DNA of 64,000 bases, from positions 491,001 through 555,000 of the forward strand of contig NZ_JAAMTH010000001.1 in assembly GCF_018283455.1 (NCBI RefSeq), in the 5' to 3' direction. The position numbers and the translations under genes were made by a program. Positions 16,901 through 24,213 of the stretch are shown here, one piece after another. Below the pieces are notes generated by a model, which saw nothing but the letters and a program-made list of their open reading frames with translations, made no database searches and had not been told where the DNA came from. Position 1 is the first letter of the stretch, and every line of letters starts with the position of its first letter. This DNA is from Planococcus sp. MSAK28401 (GTDB lineage: Bacteria; Bacillota; Bacilli; Bacillales_A; Planococcaceae).

Positions 16901-16941
16901 CTATGTATTGATGAATGTTTGGCTCATAGGCTCACTCCTTC

Positions 16942-17040
16942 TTACAGGCTTGTCATGAAGAACACGATGGCTGTAAGGATGGATGCGCCGCCTACCCCGT
17001 ACATGAAATCCGCTTGGTTAAAAATTAGTTTATTTTCCAT
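16942..17040 (-). CDS. Small hydrophobic peptide under sigma-B-type promoter
   Basis: 32 codons. A polar N-terminus (MENKLIFNQADFMYG) is followed by a hydrophobic stretch of about 15 residues (GGASILTAIVFFMTSL), so a single membrane-spanning peptide. AAGGGG lies 9 nt before the ATG, and a consensus sigma-B promoter lies about 50 nt upstream. A bidirectional terminator lies downstream. I do not recognise a family. Strong expression signals make it credible as a stress-induced membrane peptide. A second tiny frame (8 codons, MSQTFINT) follows directly with its own AAGGAGTGAG. Confidence 0.65.
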   Translation of the reverse strand: MENKLIFNQADFMYGVGGASILTAIVFFMTSL

Positions 17041-17090
17041 TTTTTAGAACCCCTTTTATATTTTGTATTTGTCTTGCTGATAGTAATAAA

Positions 17091-17115
17091 ATACCCAGCT
17101 TGATAAAATTTAAAC
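17091..17115 (-). promoter_or_regulatory. Consensus sigma-B promoter
   Basis: Minus strand: GTTTAA (-35, 17110-17115), 13-nt spacer, GGGTAT (-10, 17091-17096). Both hexamers match the sigma-B consensus completely. Confidence 0.85.
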
Positions 17116-17210
17116 AAGTTTTAATAATATTTCAGCGGGAATGAAAGTAATACGAAACCAAAATGGCGCGAAAGCGTATAGATGAGAGAAGAAACATAAT
17201 AAGGACAGAA

Positions 17211-17246
17211 GGGCACGCCGGAAGCGTCCGAATACGCCGTGCAGCC
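17211..17246 (+). promoter_or_regulatory. Structured leader hairpin before the DUF4064 gene
   Basis: Nested hairpin: GGGCACG (17211-17217) pairs with CGTGC-AG-CC, and inside it GCGT (17224-17227) pairs with ACGC (17234-17237) after a CCGGAA bulge. It ends 20 nt before the ribosome binding site. It does not match a riboswitch class I know. Confidence 0.35.
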
Positions 17247-17272
17247 CGGAGACAGAAATGGGAGGTTTTTTA

Positions 17273-17821
17273 ATGAATCAGGCACCGGAGAATTACGGAA
17301 CCATCAAAAGGACAGGAGAAAAAGCTCTTGGCATCATCGGTTCCATTTTCAATGTAATCGGCATCATTCTATCGATTATTGTCATCACCAGCTTGAGCGG
17401 TTTTGAAGGCAGCCAGATGCAAATGGAGATGCAGGAAGAACTGCGCAATGATCCGACTTTATCAAGTCCGGAAGATGCCCAAATGGCAGTAGATACATTT
17501 GATGCCATCGTGGCAGGATTTGACGTCATTGGCTGGGTATTGGTCATTTTGCTTGCGATCAGTACGGTCTTCGCCGTTTTGGCCATCACGAAATTGAAAT
17601 CATTTGAGAAAGCGAACACGGCAGGTATTTTCTTCATCCTAGCCGGGATCTTCGCCGGGATTTTATCGCTGACATCGATCCTCTTCTACATCGCTGCGAT
17701 CATGTGCTTCGTGCGCAAGCCGCCGCTCCGTGAAGATGAATTGATGGGCCGCAGCAATGAACCGGCCACAAGAAGTGATGCGGTAACGCGTGAAGACGAC
17801 ACACCGTACCGCCCCTTGTAA
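17273..17821 (+). CDS. DUF4064-type membrane protein
   Basis: 182 residues with three to four hydrophobic segments (about 22-45, 85-110, 115-150). A Met/Glu-rich extracytoplasmic loop contains the MQMEMQEEL segment. The tail is charged and ends TPYRPL. This pattern matches DUF4064 proteins of Bacillales; function unknown. ATG 17273 is chosen because GGGAGG lies 8 nt upstream, while an earlier in-frame ATG overlaps that site. A hairpin precedes the gene. Confidence 0.75.
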   Translation: MNQAPENYGTIKRTGEKALGIIGSIFNVIGIILSIIVITSLSGFEGSQMQMEMQEELRNDPTLSSPEDAQMAVDTFDAIVAGFDVIGWVLVILLAISTVFAVLAITKLKSFEKANTAGIFFILAGIFAGILSLTSILFYIAAIMCFVRKPPLREDELMGRSNEPATRSDAVTREDDTPYRPL

Positions 17822-17857
17822 GAAAAGAAAATCGTTAACTCTTAAATTCAAGCAAAG

Positions 17858-17891
17858 AAAACCCCCTCGAAGCGAATTCGAGGGGGTTTTG
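17858..17891. terminator. Bidirectional terminator
   Basis: AACCCCCTCGAA and TTCGAGGGGGTT form a strong stem, serving the DUF4064 gene and the convergent acetyltransferase. Confidence 0.88.
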
Positions 17892-17904
17892 TGCAGTTCT
17901 AGAT

Positions 17905-18396
17905 TTATTGCGCTTGGCCTGAAAGGTCGAAAACGTATTTGGCTGTCTGAAGGGGATGCCCTTCGAACAATTCCTCAAATTCTTCGAGCAAGAGGAAGCC
18001 GTTCGCTTCGTAGAAGTTGCGGCCTTTTTGGTTTTTGCTTTCGACGTAGACGAATAATTGCTGCCCGCCTTTTAAGCGCGACAAGCCATCCGACAGCAGT
18101 TTCTTGCCGAAGCCTGAACGTTGGTGCTCGGGCTTCATGTACATGGCGATCAATTCGGCATCGCCGTCTTCATCGACTTTCGTGAAGTTCGCGAAGCCCA
18201 CAGCTTGCCCGTCTTGTTCAGCAAGCAGGAGGATCGTCCGCTCCATGCGCATTTCGAGCATTGGGGTCGAGTAGGATTGCTCCAAAAACTTCAGTTGTAT
18301 GGGAGCTGGAATGATCCCTTCGTACGTATCATTCCAGCTGATGTGAGCGATTTCCCGTACAGATTCGATATCTGCCGGTGTACCTGTGCGAATCAT
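17905..18396 (-). CDS. GNAT N-acetyltransferase, PaiA-like
   Basis: 163 residues. Resembles PaiA (spermidine/spermine N-acetyltransferase of B. subtilis) from the opening through SWNDTYEGIIP. The acetyl-CoA loop reads EHQRSGFGKKLL, and the C-terminal ESKNQKGRNFYEANGF is the usual beta5-alpha4 region. Polyamine acetylation is inferred from family resemblance only. AGAGGTGAT precedes the ATG. Divergent from the elaA-like gene. Confidence 0.82.
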   Translation of the reverse strand: MIRTGTPADIESVREIAHISWNDTYEGIIPAPIQLKFLEQSYSTPMLEMRMERTILLLAEQDGQAVGFANFTKVDEDGDAELIAMYMKPEHQRSGFGKKLLSDGLSRLKGGQQLFVYVESKNQKGRNFYEANGFLLLEEFEELFEGHPLQTAKYVFDLSGQAQ

Positions 18397-18490
18397 GCGA
18401 TCACCTCTGGAATTATTTTTGCTATCATATCAAACTCTAGCCTGAATAGCCATTGATGTGGAATAATGAAATCATAGGAGGCGATGGATT

Positions 18491-18949
18491 ATGGCGTGGA
18501 AAAGTTATCAATTTGACGACTTCACAGCACAAGCATTATACAATATATTAAAGCTTCGTGTCGAAGTATTTGTGGTGGAACAGAATTGCCCATACCCGGA
18601 ATTGGACGGGTTGGATGAAGTTTCAACCCATATGGTATATGAAGAAGACGGCGAGGTGCTTGCCTATGCCCGGCTGGTGCCGGCAGGGAAGAAATACGAT
18701 GCGCCATCGATCGGCCGCGTCATCGTCCGCAAAGAGGCGCGCGGCCGTGGACTGGCAAAGGAACTCCTCGAGCGCTCGATCCGCTATATTGACGAACAAT
18801 GGAAAGAACCCGAGATCCAATTGCAAGGACAAGTGTATCTGAAAGAGTTTTATGGCTCATTCGGTTTCGAAGCGATTTCAGAGATTTACAATGAGGACGG
18901 CATTTCGCATATCGACATGAAGCGATATGCGGCCGAAACAGCTGAGTGA
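18491..18949 (+). CDS. GNAT acetyltransferase, ElaA family
   Basis: 152 residues. Carries the ElaA hallmark LRVEVFVVEQNCPYPELDGLDEVSTH, followed by the acetyl-CoA loop KEARGRGLAKELLE and a C-terminal FEAISEIYNEDGISHIDM. The substrate of ElaA proteins is not established. AGGAGG lies 11 nt upstream of the ATG. The following ytxH-like gene has its own weak sigma-B-like promoter. Confidence 0.88.
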   Translation: MAWKSYQFDDFTAQALYNILKLRVEVFVVEQNCPYPELDGLDEVSTHMVYEEDGEVLAYARLVPAGKKYDAPSIGRVIVRKEARGRGLAKELLERSIRYIDEQWKEPEIQLQGQVYLKEFYGSFGFEAISEIYNEDGISHIDMKRYAAETAE

Positions 18950-18954
18950 TTCAT

Positions 18955-18979
18955 GATTAGCTTTGGCCGATTAGGGTAA
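18955..18979 (+). promoter_or_regulatory. Possible sigma-B promoter of the ytxH-like gene
   Basis: GATTAG (-35, 4 of 6), 13-nt spacer, GGGTAA (-10, 5 of 6). ytxH genes in B. subtilis are sigma-B dependent, which raises the plausibility. Confidence 0.4.
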
Positions 18980-19016
18980 ACAAGGCATAACAAGAAAAGA
19001 AAAAGGAGTGCTGCAA

Positions 19017-19421
19017 ATGGCTAGGAAAAAAGGTGGCGGCAGAGGCTTGCTTTTAGCAGGACTGGCAGCCGGTGCATACGCATATTTCAAAAAACCGGAA
19101 AACCGCGAGAAAGCAACTGTTGCATTTAATGATGTGAAAGCGAAGGTGAATGAGTATATGGAATCCCAAAACTTGGACCAGAACAAAGACCAGCAAGACC
19201 AAAAAGGCGAAGGCTTGGACAAGACCGACTTACAGGAAAACAAGATGACTTCTGAAGGCGGTACGCAAGCAACTGTCCAGTACTACAATGAAAAAGAGCA
19301 GAAAGAAAAGAAAGAAGACAATGACGATGTGAAGCTTTCTTCAAACGACGACAGCGAAGAAAAATCGGAAAACACCGATTCGGTTTCATCCGAGCCGCGT
19401 TTGAATACCGATAAGCTGTAA
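19017..19421 (+). CDS. YtxH-like general stress protein
   Basis: 134 residues. The N-terminus is basic and glycine-rich (MARKKGGGRGLLLAGLAAGAYAYFKKPENREK), a short membrane-insertion segment followed by the YtxH-type region. The C-terminal two thirds is highly charged and low-complexity (Asp/Glu/Lys/Gln/Ser), probably disordered. YtxH family members are general-stress proteins of unknown action. AAGGAGTG precedes the ATG, and a possible sigma-B promoter is 38 nt upstream. Confidence 0.65.
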   Translation: MARKKGGGRGLLLAGLAAGAYAYFKKPENREKATVAFNDVKAKVNEYMESQNLDQNKDQQDQKGEGLDKTDLQENKMTSEGGTQATVQYYNEKEQKEKKEDNDDVKLSSNDDSEEKSENTDSVSSEPRLNTDKL

Positions 19422-19426
19422 ATTCC

Positions 19427-19465
19427 AAAAAGACCGCCCTGGCACCTGTGCCGAGGCGGTCTTTT
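19427..19465. terminator. Bidirectional terminator
   Basis: GACCGCC/GGCGGTC stem with an inner GGCAC/GTGCC stem, A5 before and T4 after, between convergent genes. Confidence 0.8.
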
Positions 19466-19480
19466 ACGTTGCCAAGAAAA

Positions 19481-20617
19481 TCAGCGTTCGAGCGTCAGCC
19501 AATTGGCCAAAGCGATCGACAGCAATAGCGATCCGCTGAACAGGAAACCGCCGTCTGCAGTGAGTGCCAAAGCCCCGGTGACTCCGGAACCTGCGACGAC
19601 GCCGATGGAGAAAAAGGCATAAAAATATCCGTAGGCACGCCCTCTTGATGCGGGTTCTGTGGCATCGATCAACAAGGAATTGATCGAAGGGAACAACAGG
19701 GCGAAACCGAATCCGTACGTACACATTGCCGCATACAGCAGCGGTTCTGTCGAGATATTTGCGAGTGCGAACAGCGAAGTGCCCATGACGGCAAAGCCGA
19801 TGATTAGAGTGATGATCGGGCGCACGGCATCGAACAGCCGATTGATCGGCAACAGGAAGACCAGGATGGCAGACAAGCCGAATGCGCTTAGCAATAAGCC
19901 GCTCAGTTGAGTGGGAAGCCCGAGCGCCTCCACTTTCAGTGGCAGCATATAAGCAAGCACGCCTTGTGAGAACATCAAAAAGAATGCGCCTGAAAAAGAG
20001 CGCCAAAGCCCTGCGTTCCATTGAAAAGCTTGGCGTTTAGCAGACGAACTATCCACTGGCTTATTCACTTGATGCCTCCGCAATAGAAAGAACGCAGCAA
20101 TCGCGAGCAAGCCGATCAAGGTGCCGGTGACGGCCATGGTCTCTGGGGCGCTGCCGCGGCTTGTATAAATCGCTCCGTAAGCAGGGCCGATGATTGCCGC
20201 AAGCCCCACGAAGGCGCCGGAAATTGCTGCATTTTTACCGCGGCGGCTATGGTCGGTGCGGTTCGCTAAATAAGTGAACGCGGCCGGTACCGTCAACCCG
20301 GCCGCTAAGCCATGTAAAAAGCGGATGGCGAGAAGGCTGTAAGGTCCTTCTGCCAAGCCGTAGATGAACAGCGCAGCACTTGTCGAAGCAAGCCCCGTCA
20401 ATAAGATGGCAAAAGGTCCTTTGCGGTCGGAGAAGATGCCTGATATGATATTGCCGAATGTATTCGATAATGAATACATACCGACAGCAAGGCCTGCCAA
20501 AAATGGCCCGGCACCGAGCGATACGGCAAACGGGCTGATGATTGGCAATTGGGCAAATAAATCAAAAAACGCGAAGAAGATGATAAGATAAATGAAAAAG
20601 CGCAAGGGGGTCCCCAA
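19481..20617 (-). CDS. MFS transporter
   Basis: 378 residues, twelve hydrophobic segments. Loop 2-3 has the MFS motif A-like GIFSDRKGP, and later helices carry typical Gly-rich packing. Resembles multidrug or sugar-efflux type MFS proteins; substrate unknown. The start is uncertain: TTG 20617 lies immediately after AAAGGAAG, a short spacing. Confidence 0.8.
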   Translation of the reverse strand: MGTPLRFFIYLIIFFAFFDLFAQLPIISPFAVSLGAGPFLAGLAVGMYSLSNTFGNIISGIFSDRKGPFAILLTGLASTSAALFIYGLAEGPYSLLAIRFLHGLAAGLTVPAAFTYLANRTDHSRRGKNAAISGAFVGLAAIIGPAYGAIYTSRGSAPETMAVTGTLIGLLAIAAFFLLRRHQVNKPVDSSSAKRQAFQWNAGLWRSFSGAFFLMFSQGVLAYMLPLKVEALGLPTQLSGLLLSAFGLSAILVFLLPINRLFDAVRPIITLIIGFAVMGTSLFALANISTEPLLYAAMCTYGFGFALLFPSINSLLIDATEPASRGRAYGYFYAFFSIGVVAGSGVTGALALTADGGFLFSGSLLLSIALANWLTLER

Positions 20618-20716
20618 CTTCCTTTAAGATGTAGTGATGCGCGGCACTTCCAACTTGAGCGACGCATTTGTCAATAGGCCGGCGCCTGGGTGAAAAGAAA
20701 TAAATGCGGCAAGGTG

Positions 20717-20743
20717 GATTATATTCCGCGTGGTTTAGGGTAT
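20717..20743 (+). promoter_or_regulatory. Possible sigma-B promoter of the lipid kinase gene
   Basis: GATTAT (4 of 6), 15-nt spacer, GGGTAT (6 of 6), 40 nt before the start codon. Confidence 0.4.
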
Positions 20744-20782
20744 TGAAACACATGACCTTATTATAGCACCGGAGGGAAGAAG

Positions 20783-21676
20783 ATGAAAAAAGCGATGTTC
20801 ATTTGGAACCCTTCCTCAGGGAAGGAACAAGCGGCAGATTATAAAGACTTTGCGGAAAAGACATTAACGGAAATGGGCTACCAAGCCGATATGCGTGAAA
20901 CGACAGGGCCTGGAGACGCCACACATTTTGCTGAGGAAGCATGCGAAAAACACTATGACCTCGTCGTGGCGATGGGTGGCGACGGCACAATCAACGAAGC
21001 GGTATCGGGTTTGGCAGAAAAAGAACACGAACCGCTTTTCGGATTGGTTCCGCTCGGCACGGTCAATGACTTTGCGCGTGCGCTCGGCATCTCGTTGGAC
21101 CCGGAAGAAGCGATTGAAGGCTTGAAGACAGGGCGTGAAAAACGCGTAGACATCGGAAAAGTCGGCGATCAATACTTCATGAATATCCTGGCGATCGGTG
21201 AAATCGCTGAATCGACTTATGAAGTGGAGCCTGAACAGAAGACCAAGCTCGGGGCTTTCGCTTATTTCGTCGAAGGCGTCAAAGCAGTCACTTCGGATGA
21301 AGTCACGACATTCGTCATCGAGCATGACCATGGCACTTGGGAAGGCGAGGCCAAACTCGTTCTCGTGGCATTGACCAATTCGGTGGGCGGGTTCGAGAAG
21401 CTGGCGCCGGAAGCATTGACTGACGACGGCCTACTCCATTTGTATATCGTTGAAAACGCTGCGCTTCCGGCATTTGTCCGCATGGCGACGGCCTTGGTGC
21501 GCGGCAAATTCGAGGAAGATCCAGCTGTGGAAGCCATCCATACGACGCGGGTTTCAATCCGAACGAGTGAGCCGCTGTCTTGTAATATCGATGGGGATGA
21601 AGGCAGCACCACGCCATTTGATATTGAAATCATGCCGCGCCATATCCGTGCGGTCGTTCCTGGGGAAACCGACTAA
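20783..21676 (+). CDS. Diacylglycerol kinase-like lipid kinase (YegS/BmrU family)
   Basis: 297 residues of the DagK catalytic fold. MGGDGTINEAVSGL is the nucleotide-binding GGDGT motif, and PLGTVNDFARALGI is the second family signature. The C-terminal half is the beta-sandwich domain of YegS/DgkB. Family members phosphorylate diacylglycerol or related lipids with ATP at the membrane face. DgkB itself is a housekeeping enzyme, but several paralogues exist, so the substrate is left open. GGAGGGAAG precedes the ATG. Confidence 0.88.
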   Translation: MKKAMFIWNPSSGKEQAADYKDFAEKTLTEMGYQADMRETTGPGDATHFAEEACEKHYDLVVAMGGDGTINEAVSGLAEKEHEPLFGLVPLGTVNDFARALGISLDPEEAIEGLKTGREKRVDIGKVGDQYFMNILAIGEIAESTYEVEPEQKTKLGAFAYFVEGVKAVTSDEVTTFVIEHDHGTWEGEAKLVLVALTNSVGGFEKLAPEALTDDGLLHLYIVENAALPAFVRMATALVRGKFEEDPAVEAIHTTRVSIRTSEPLSCNIDGDEGSTTPFDIEIMPRHIRAVVPGETD

Positions 21677-21718
21677 TAGAGACTGCCGGACAGCTGGCCG
21701 GATATAGATACAGCACAG

Positions 21719-21757
21719 AACAGGCCGTGAATTAGCGACGGCCTGTTTTGAGTTTTT
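21719..21757 (+). terminator. Terminator of the lipid kinase gene
   Basis: Perfect 10-bp stem AACAGGCCGT/ACGGCCTGTT followed by a T-rich tract. Confidence 0.8.
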
Positions 21758-21879
21758 GTAAAAACATTGGGAATTGGAACTTTTTCGTCGCTGAAACGTA
21801 CAGTTAAGTGTATAATTGGTTTTAACTGTTACTGATGTCATATGTTTGAAATATAAATTAGCTCAATTTACTTAAAAAC

Positions 21880-21908
21880 TTGTAAATTTATCTGTAAAAC
21901 GCTATTAT
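21880..21908 (+). promoter_or_regulatory. Sigma-A promoter of the AraC-type regulator
   Basis: TTGTAA (21880-21885), 17-nt spacer, TATTAT (21903-21908). A 13-bp palindrome TTCATTAAATGAA follows at 21927, possibly an autoregulatory site. Confidence 0.6.
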
Positions 21909-21979
21909 TATTATTTATTCAAGCAGTTCATTAAATGAATAAGTTCGTTAAATTTTTTACATAGAAAGCCGGGGAGAAG

Positions 21980-22765
21980 ATGAATATACTTGAAACGCCA
22001 TCCATTCAGGAAACCATTTCCAGAATCTTTATGAACGAAACAGAAAACGTCGCGCAGCTGGAGGGGCTGGAACGTTTTTTTGAAGTCGAGACTCAACTAA
22101 TGCACGAAATCCACAACCTGGAGAAAGACCGTGCTAAAGAAACTTTGCGTGAATTGATCGACATGCTCGCCCTTCACGCAGGAAAAGACATCATTCGGAC
22201 CGTCCGCAATTATTACATCATTTTATCGTCCGTTATGGCACGTAAATTGTATGAAATGCGTGTACCGCCGAAAAAAGCGTTCGCTTTTAATGCAGCTTGT
22301 GTCGAATTGGTCGATAAGCATATGAACGATTCGGAATTTATGTATGTGGCCGATGAATTGATCGAGTTTTTCACGTCGATCATCTCGGAACGCAAACAGC
22401 CGTCATTCGGCCACCAAACCGTCAACAAAGTCGTCATTTTCATCAATGACGAAGTCGAACGCGATTTGTCGGTGGAGGAAATCGCTAAACACTTCAATAT
22501 TTCGACCAGCCACTTGTCGCGCATTTTCCGCGAGCATGCAGGAATTACGCTGGTGGAATATTTGAACGTGCGCCGCGTGGAAGAATCGCAATATTATTTG
22601 CGCCATTCCAATAAAGGGATTTCGGAGATTTCCAAGCAATTCCACTTCTGCAACCAGAGCTATTTTACGCGGATCTTCAAAAAATATACCTCGGTGACGC
22701 CAAAGCAATTCCGCGACAGCCAGCATATTCCTTATTTCCGCTATACTTTGCCGAATGCCAAGTAA
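21980..22765 (+). CDS. AraC family transcriptional regulator
   Basis: 261 residues. The last hundred or so form the double helix-turn-helix of AraC/XylS regulators: DLSVEEIAKHFNISTSHLSRIFREHAG then ISEISKQFHFCNQSYFTRIFKKYTSVTPKQFR. The first 150 residues are helical and match no effector domain I recognise. No target can be named; neighbours are unrelated. GGGGAG lies before the ATG. The DNA here is A+T-rich upstream with a good promoter. Confidence 0.9.
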   Translation: MNILETPSIQETISRIFMNETENVAQLEGLERFFEVETQLMHEIHNLEKDRAKETLRELIDMLALHAGKDIIRTVRNYYIILSSVMARKLYEMRVPPKKAFAFNAACVELVDKHMNDSEFMYVADELIEFFTSIISERKQPSFGHQTVNKVVIFINDEVERDLSVEEIAKHFNISTSHLSRIFREHAGITLVEYLNVRRVEESQYYLRHSNKGISEISKQFHFCNQSYFTRIFKKYTSVTPKQFRDSQHIPYFRYTLPNAK

Positions 22766-22846
22766 AGGAGAAGCAATTCTCCTTTTTTCTTATGCCAAAT
22801 TTTTGTCACAAGAAATGAAAAAAGCAGCCAGTCCACGGACCGTGCA

Positions 22847-22875
22847 TTGAATTTTTGCGTCCATATCGTTATACT
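22847..22875 (+). promoter_or_regulatory. Sigma-A promoter of yidC
   Basis: TTGAAT (22847-22852), 17-nt spacer, TATACT (22870-22875). Confidence 0.7.
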
Positions 22876-22908
22876 TCTTAATAGTCCAAAAAGGTGAAGG
22901 TGACAAAC

Positions 22909-23706
22909 GTGAAAAAGAAACTTACATTACTGCTCATGCTTGCGGCAACGATTGCTTTCTTGAGCGGCTGTTCAGCAGTTGAAAACAAAGAAGGATTTTT
23001 CTACTCGATATTTGTAGCGCCATTTGATTTTTCGCTTGATTATTTAGGGAATCTCTTCGGAGGAAGTTACGGGCTGGCGATTGTGGTCATCACGATCATC
23101 ATCCGCCTCGTCTTGATGCCGTTCATGCTGCGCACATATAAACGCCAGCAAGGCATGAAAGTGAAGATGGATAAGATGCGTCCAGAAATGGAAGATATCC
23201 AGAAGCGCTTAAAAGAAACGAAGGATAAAGAAGAGCAAATGAAGCTCCAGCAGGAAATGATGGGGCTTTACAAGAAGCATGACGTCAATCCGCTCAATAT
23301 GGGCTGCTTGCCGGTCGTCATCCAAATGCCGATCATCATGGGCTTATATTTTGCCATTCTCTATTCGCCGGATGTGCGCTCACACGAATTCCTATGGTTT
23401 AACCTCGGTTCGCCGGATATTGCTATGACCTTGATTGCGGGTGCTGTGTACTTCTTCCAGGCGAAAGTATCGCTATGGACCATGCCGGAACAGCAGCAAA
23501 AGCAGATGAAATTCTTCATCTACCTGTCTCCGATCATGATCATGTTCATCTCGTTCACATCGATGGCTGCACTGCCTGTGTACTGGGCAGTTGGCGGGAT
23601 CTTGTTGATCATCCAAACGTTCATCGGCCGGAAATTCTATTCGGAACATCCGGAAAAAGCGTTGGAAGCGGTTGAAGAAACTGAAACAGTCGACAAGAAC
23701 AAATAA
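22909..23706 (+). CDS. yidC: Membrane protein insertase YidC/OxaA (YidC2-type)
   Basis: 265 residues. The lipoprotein signal ends in LSGC (lipidated Cys), then comes the YidC core of five membrane helices. SYGLAIVVITIIIRLVLMPFML contains the hydrophilic-groove Arg. A charged coiled hairpin (KMRPEMEDIQKRLKETKDKEEQ) sits in the first cytosolic loop, and HDVNPLNMGCLPVVIQMPI follows. It inserts and folds membrane proteins alone or with Sec. The GTG at 22909 is preferred, with AAGGTGAC upstream. Firmicutes usually carry two paralogues; the short basic-poor tail fits a YidC2/OxaA2 type. Confidence 0.92.
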   Translation: MKKKLTLLLMLAATIAFLSGCSAVENKEGFFYSIFVAPFDFSLDYLGNLFGGSYGLAIVVITIIIRLVLMPFMLRTYKRQQGMKVKMDKMRPEMEDIQKRLKETKDKEEQMKLQQEMMGLYKKHDVNPLNMGCLPVVIQMPIIMGLYFAILYSPDVRSHEFLWFNLGSPDIAMTLIAGAVYFFQAKVSLWTMPEQQQKQMKFFIYLSPIMIMFISFTSMAALPVYWAVGGILLIIQTFIGRKFYSEHPEKALEAVEETETVDKNK

Positions 23707-23739
23707 ACAAAAAGCCGGCGCAATTGCCGGCTTTTTTTT
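23707..23739 (+). terminator. Terminator of yidC
   Basis: AAGCCGGC/GCCGGCTT stem and T8. Confidence 0.88.
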
Positions 23740-23754
23740 CAGGAGAGATCATTG

Positions 23755-24000
23755 ATGAACCCGAAAATTTTACAAGGTATTTTGATTTTATTACTCAGCA
23801 TACTGGCGATCGTCTTTCTGTTCATGGGCAGCATGGAAATCGCTGTATTGTTTATGACGCTGCTTTTTGTCTTGACGAACACGTTCCGCTATAAGCAAAT
23901 GAAAGAACTGGGCATGGCCCGGGAAGCAAGATGGACAAAAGGCATGGCGATACTCTTTGCCGTTTTGTTTGTCGTCGTCTCAATTGTGATCTTTATCTAA
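23755..24000 (+). CDS. Small membrane protein of unknown function
   Basis: 81 residues with three hydrophobic segments (about 6-23, 25-42, 62-80) separated by a short basic loop (RYKQMKELGMAREARWTKG). No family recognised. AGGAGAG precedes the ATG. It sits directly after the yidC terminator, and its own promoter is not obvious, so it may depend on read-through. Confidence 0.7.
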   Translation: MNPKILQGILILLLSILAIVFLFMGSMEIAVLFMTLLFVLTNTFRYKQMKELGMAREARWTKGMAILFAVLFVVVSIVIFI

Positions 24001-24001
24001 A

Positions 24002-24034
24002 AAACAGCACAGGCTAATTAGCCTGTGCTGTTTC
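24002..24034. terminator. Bidirectional terminator
   Basis: Perfect 12-bp stem AACAGCACAGGC/GCCTGTGCTGTT. The stop codon of the minus-strand small frame lies within it. Confidence 0.75.
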
Positions 24035-24127
24035 TGTATGATGGTGTTTATCTTTTTTGCGTTCTTCCAGAAGAAAGTCCAACTGACTCATGAGGGTCAG
24101 CAGGTCATGCTTTGATATCTCTTTCAA
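24014..24127 (-). CDS. Possible 37-residue small protein
   Basis: Minus-strand frame starting TTG with AAGGGAG 8 nt upstream: a helical N-terminal half (KEISKHDLLTLMSQLDFLLEE), then a Lys/His-rich tail. It lies downstream of the MFS gene on the same strand and ends in the shared terminator stem. No family recognised; coding status rests on the ribosome binding site and the amphipathic pattern only. Confidence 0.4.
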   Translation of the reverse strand: MKEISKHDLLTLMSQLDFLLEERKKDKHHHTETAQAN

Positions 24128-24213
24128 AATTCCCAGCTCCCTTAACAGTTATGCCAAATTATTCGGTGCAGTGGTGGTCGTTAAGGGGGTCGGAACATTA
24201 TTTTTAAATATTT

